Assembly: GCA_031546715.1 (NCBI GenBank)
Contig: JAVBKA010000119.1
Location: 1-7,513, forward strand
DNA length: 7,513 bases
Reading direction: 5' to 3'
Origin: JAVBKA01 sp031546715
GTDB lineage: Bacteria > Bacillota > Clostridia > Oscillospirales > UBA929
Positions 5,953 through 7,513 of the stretch are shown here, piece after piece. The notes below the pieces were generated by a model. The model was not told the DNA's origin. It did not search any database and was given only the letters and a program-made list of their open reading frames with translations. The position numbers were made by a program, and so were the translations under genes. Each line of letters begins with the position of its first letter. Within the stretch, counting starts at the first letter, position 1.

Positions 5953-5975
5953 GTAATATTTACTTCCTTATTACC
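5952..5975. repeat. Inverted repeat beyond the recombinase, candidate attachment site
   Basis: GGTAATA (5952-5958) and TATTACC (5969-5975) form a perfect 7-bp dyad around 10 bases. Large serine recombinases bind short dyads next to their gene, so this could be the right-end att site. No matching dyad is evident at the left end, and the dinucleotide core cannot be identified. Confidence 0.25.
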
Positions 5976-6004
5976 CCTTGCCATTACACTTCAACAGTTT
6001 TCTT

Positions 6005-6081
6005 TGGCACGCCCGGGGCGACTCGAACGCTCGACCTACTGCTTAGAAGGCAGTTGCTCTATCCTGCTGAGCTACGGGCGC
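6005..6081 (-). tRNA. tRNA-Arg with anticodon UCU
   Basis: The minus strand folds as a cloverleaf: acceptor GCGCCCG with CGGGCGT, D stem GCTC/GAGC, anticodon stem ACTGC/GCAGT, loop CTTCTAA with anticodon TCT, and T-loop TTCGAGT. The variable region is AGGTC, the discriminator is G, and CCA is encoded (6005-6007). The body is 74 bases, and the acceptor and D arms resemble bacterial tRNA-Arg(UCU), which reads AGA. The T stem GAGCG/CGCCC has one A-C mismatch (position 50 with 64). All other stems pair, with G-U only at 1-72. The gene is probably functional. Confidence 0.95.
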
Positions 6082-6094
6082 ATACCGCCCGATA

Positions 6095-6123
6095 AGTATA
6101 ACACAGGCAGCGATTTCTTGCAA
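6095..6123 (-). promoter_or_regulatory. Promoter of tRNA-Arg
   Basis: On the minus strand TTGCAA (6118-6123) is followed after exactly 17 bases by TATACT (6095-6100). These are good -35 and -10 elements for the housekeeping sigma factor. Transcription would start near 6088, a few bases before the mature tRNA 5' end at 6081. Confidence 0.65.
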
Positions 6124-6182
6124 GAGTTATTTTAAATCTGCACAAATGACACTGAATTACATTAGCCAAAGGAGCATAATTT

Positions 6183-6590
6183 TTGAATGTTTTGCCGCAA
6201 AAAAAGAATATTAAGCCCTTCATAATTCTATTAATTACAGTAGTACTAATCTATGGGGTCACTCAGCTAGGCTGGAAGCTTTTTGGATTTTCCCAGTGTA
6301 CTCAGGCAGAAGAAATTTTGATTCAAAGCGTGGAAGTGGGCGCAGGTGAAGCTCTAATTATCGGCAGACTAGAGGATGATGTACGAAAAGAGAATCCCCA
6401 AATCAGCTTTTCAGGATATACCGCAAAAACAGAAGGCGATACCCTATACATCGGCGTGAAATACTCAGGCTTTTTGTACTTTTTAAGGTCAACCAAAGAC
6501 TTTAGAGTCGTCGTTCCCTTCGATAACAGCACCATAAAAAGAATCTCCCTCCGCGACGCCGATTCGTCAAAAGTTATTTGGAGCAAGTGA
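6183..6590 (+). CDS. Hypothetical single-span membrane protein
   Basis: This 135-residue protein is not recognised as any family. It starts at TTG (6183); the choice is supported by AAAGGAG (6168-6174) 8 bases upstream, and no ATG in this frame is better placed. After a Lys-rich start (PQKKNIK) a single hydrophobic helix runs from about 11 to 31 (KPFIILLITVVLIYGVTQLGW), so it should be anchored with the C-terminal part outside. The outer part appears beta-rich (EALIIGRLEDD, ISFSGYTAKTEGDTLYIGVKYSG, FRVVVPFDNSTIKRISL). A Cys lies just after the helix (GFSQCTQAEE) but without a proper lipobox. It stands alone between tRNA-Arg and a noncoding stretch, with no partner gene to suggest a role. Confidence 0.75.
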   Translation: MNVLPQKKNIKPFIILLITVVLIYGVTQLGWKLFGFSQCTQAEEILIQSVEVGAGEALIIGRLEDDVRKENPQISFSGYTAKTEGDTLYIGVKYSGFLYFLRSTKDFRVVVPFDNSTIKRISLRDADSSKVIWSK

Positions 6591-6737
6591 GAAGCGACCC
6601 AAGTGCAAAGCCCACGGTTATACTCCAAAGACAAAGACGGCAAGAGCAAAGCCCTTGCCCTACAACGAAACACAACCCTACAGTGCAACACTACAGTAAA
6701 GCCTACTAACAAAATTTAATGTCGATGAAAACATATA

Positions 6738-6757
6738 CCGATTCTAGGCTGAATCGG
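6738..6757. repeat. 7-bp perfect inverted repeat
   Basis: CCGATTC (6738-6744) and GAATCGG (6751-6757) pair around the 6-base loop TAGGCT. No T-tract follows on either side. It could be a small RNA hairpin or a protein-binding dyad. Confidence 0.45.
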
Positions 6758-6827
6758 ACGTGAGCAACCACCATGCACGGCAAACGTTCTATGGGCATGT
6801 AGGCGACAAAAAGGGTGCTTTGCACGA

Positions 6828-6849
6828 TGGCGGCAGACGTCTGCCGCCA
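6828..6849. repeat. 22-bp perfect palindrome
   Basis: TGGCGGCAGAC (6828-6838) is followed directly by its exact complement up to 6849, centred on GACGTC with no loop. This length is far beyond chance for this window. It is GC-rich against AT-rich surroundings, which suggests a dispersed repeat unit or a dimeric protein site. Confidence 0.85.
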
Positions 6850-6923
6850 ATCGCTTTACCACCCCTCGTAAAGGAAGTGCCCCCGCGGCATGAGCGGAAC
6901 GAGAAAAAATATGCGTTTATACC

Positions 6924-6968
6924 AAAAAAGCAATAGCTTGAGATACCCAACGTACCTCAAACTATTGC
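6924..6968 (-). terminator. Rho-independent terminator, minus strand
   Basis: On the minus strand GCAATAGTTTGAG (6968-6956) pairs with CTCAAGCTATTGC (6942-6930) in a 13-bp stem with one G-U. It is followed by six T (6929-6924). It should end minus-strand transcripts, most simply those of the isomerase/epimerase gene at 7151 onward, although that leaves a long 3' region of about 180 bases. Confidence 0.65.
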
Positions 6969-6985
6969 CAGTTTATAGTGCCATG

Positions 6986-7016
6986 CGCAACGCCGCTGCG
7001 ATTTGTTGCGTTTTTT
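6986..7016 (+). terminator. Terminator-like hairpin, plus strand
   Basis: CGCAAC (6986-6991) pairs with GTTGCG (7005-7010), with possible G-U pairs extending it on both sides. Six T follow at 7011-7016. It would end plus-strand transcripts entering from the 6183 gene side. The loop of 13 bases and short stem make it weaker than the minus-strand one. Confidence 0.45.
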
Positions 7017-7056
7017 CTTTCGACTTTTTGGTTCGCGCGGCTCAGAGTTAGAGTTT

Positions 7057-7118
7057 CGAGCCTTGCGAGGCTCGATAAAAGGCGTTGCCTTTTAAAACCA
7101 TTAGCTTTTGAAAAAGCT
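7057..7118. repeat. Three consecutive short hairpins
   Basis: CGAGCCT/AGGCTCG (7057-7074, 4-base loop), TAAAAGGC/GCCTTTTA (7076-7094, 3-base loop) and AGCTTT/AAAGCT (7103-7118) follow one another within 62 bases. They lie just downstream of the minus-strand isomerase gene. They could help terminate or stabilise its transcript, or be part of a dispersed intergenic repeat. Confidence 0.55.
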
Positions 7119-7150
7119 CAATCAAAACTTTTGACATTTTTTTATATATT

Positions 7151-7513
7151 CTAAAGTTCGTTAATTAGTCTCTTCATCTCAAAAGCATAATGCGAAAACA
7201 CAATCCCCGGCTCTTCAAGACTATCCTGCCACCTCTTAACCCACTCCATCGACAAATACCCTTCATACCCGATAGATTTCATAGCCTTAAGAATAGCACG
7301 AATCGGCAGGTCGCCATAGGTCAGCATTTTGTATTGCATCGCGCCGTCCTTGAAAACCGAATCTTTAATATGCATATGCTTGACATATTTTCCGATATTA
7401 GAAAATGTCTGCTCAGCAGTTTCGCCAAAGTAGCGTACAGGGTGGTTAATATCCCACAAAACCTGCACATTTGGGCAATCCACAGTTTCAATCAAGCCCT
7501 TTAGCTTACGACT
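7151..7513 (-). CDS. Sugar phosphate isomerase/epimerase-like protein (AP endonuclease 2/xylose isomerase-type TIM barrel), C-terminal part
   Basis: The gene runs off the window end; 120 residues of the C-terminus are visible, beginning SRKLKGLIETVDCPNV. The order of motifs fits the AP endonuclease 2/xylose isomerase-like TIM barrel: VQVLWDINHP (Asp and His at a strand end), VKHMHIKDS (His and Asp), and GYEGYLSMEW (Glu). These positions usually bind the divalent metal in this superfamily. Members act on sugars, sugar phosphates or inositol-type substrates; the substrate cannot be told from this part. It ends with FEMKRLINEL, a normal amphipathic C-terminus. Hairpins and a terminator with a T-tract lie downstream on the same strand. 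The Met codon that falls within the visible frame is internal, since the frame continues open to the window edge. Confidence 0.85.
   Translation of the reverse strand, partial: SRKLKGLIETVDCPNVQVLWDINHPVRYFGETAEQTFSNIGKYVKHMHIKDSVFKDGAMQYKMLTYGDLPIRAILKAMKSIGYEGYLSMEWVKRWQDSLEEPGIVFSHYAFEMKRLINEL

Larger units (their letters stand above)
1964..5975 (+). mobile_element. Cargo-free mobilizable element of the Tn4451-like type (DUF3847, oriT, mob, TnpW-like, serine recombinase)
   Basis: The plus-strand block holds a DUF3847 gene, an oriT, a MobA/MobL relaxase, a TnpW-like gene and a large TnpX-like serine recombinase. This is the module set known from clostridial mobilizable transposons that excise by serine recombination and borrow a conjugation apparatus from a helper. 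It interrupts two minus-strand segments, the sigma operon and tRNA-Arg. There is no resistance or other cargo gene. The ends are not proven: I used a terminator-like dyad on the left and an inverted repeat beyond the recombinase on the right as outer limits. No convincing direct repeat was found. The relaxase frame is broken, so self-encoded mobilization is probably lost. Confidence 0.7.
6591..7150. other. 560-base noncoding stretch rich in inverted repeats
   Basis: I find no credible gene here: frames on both strands are short, have poor starts, or run antisense into the neighbouring gene. The stretch holds a series of dyads at 6738-6757, 6828-6849, 6930-6968, 6986-7010, 7057-7074, 7076-7094 and 7103-7118. 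A 9-base direct repeat GCAAAGCCC occurs at 6605-6613 and 6646-6654. It may contain a dispersed intergenic repeat or a structured RNA. Confidence 0.6.

Noticed and set aside
1850..5970. Direct repeat ACTTCCTTA at 1850-1858 and 5962-5970 as att sites
   Set aside because: The left copy is the reverse of the sigma gene Shine-Dalgarno, inside the host operon, and the flanks do not match. A 9-base match of this simple composition is probably chance.
6005..6081. Integration into the tRNA 3' end with a duplicated tRNA fragment
   Set aside because: No partial copy of the tRNA 3' sequence was found near the left end of the element, and the recombinase is a serine type, which usually does not use tRNA ends.
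5947..6135. Plus-strand 62-codon frame across the tRNA
   Set aside because: It reads through the antisense strand of a well-folded tRNA gene and has no ribosome binding site.
6323..6712. Minus-strand 129-codon frame
   Set aside because: It lies antisense to the 6183-6590 gene, which has a good ribosome binding site and protein-like sequence; this frame has no family features and no ribosome binding site worth naming.
7190..7504. Plus-strand frame opposite the isomerase/epimerase gene
   Set aside because: The minus-strand frame shows conserved metal-site motifs; the opposite frame is its shadow.

Overview
The window looks like chromosome from an anaerobic Firmicute, most likely a Clostridia-class gut-type organism. 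The evidence is AT-rich coding sequence with strong AGGAGG-type ribosome binding sites, a sigma/DUF4367 anti-sigma pair, and a Tn4451-like mobilizable element of a kind typical of Clostridia. The species cannot be named from this sequence.

Left part (1-1960, minus strand). An ECF-type sigma factor gene (1289-1843) overlaps its probable membrane anti-sigma gene (586-1299) by 11 bases. Further downstream, a small secreted protein gene (62-469) has its own upstream region. A near-identical 23-base block (21/23) lies upstream of both the sigma gene and the secreted-protein gene. The simplest reading is a small autoregulated envelope regulon: the sigma factor drives itself, its anti-sigma factor and a secreted effector.

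Middle part (about 1964-5975, plus strand). This is a compact, apparently cargo-free mobilizable element. In order it carries a terminator-like hairpin, an extended -10 promoter, a DUF3847 gene, an oriT with a MOBQ-type nic core, a MobA/MobL relaxase broken by a frameshift, a TnpW-like small gene, and a large TnpX-like serine recombinase. The relaxase break puts the catalytic Tyr25 and the metal-binding HxH motif in different frames. It is best explained by loss of 10 bases between two ATTAC repeats. The recombinase reads as intact, so the element may still excise and integrate while being unable to mobilize itself. The recombinase start lies in a set of mutually exclusive hairpins that could control its translation. 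A perfect 15-bp stem-loop covers the recombinase stop codon.

Right part (5976-7513). A tRNA-Arg(UCU) gene (minus strand, CCA encoded, one T-stem mismatch) sits just beyond the element, with a recognisable promoter. Next come an unrecognised single-span membrane protein gene (6183-6590, plus strand, TTG start) and a roughly 560-base noncoding stretch full of inverted repeats, including a 22-bp perfect palindrome and terminators for both strands. The window ends in the C-terminal part of a minus-strand sugar phosphate isomerase/epimerase-like gene.

The most notable observations are the alternative-hairpin arrangement at the recombinase start, the shared sigma-regulon motif, the oriT paired with a broken relaxase, and the palindrome-rich intergenic block.
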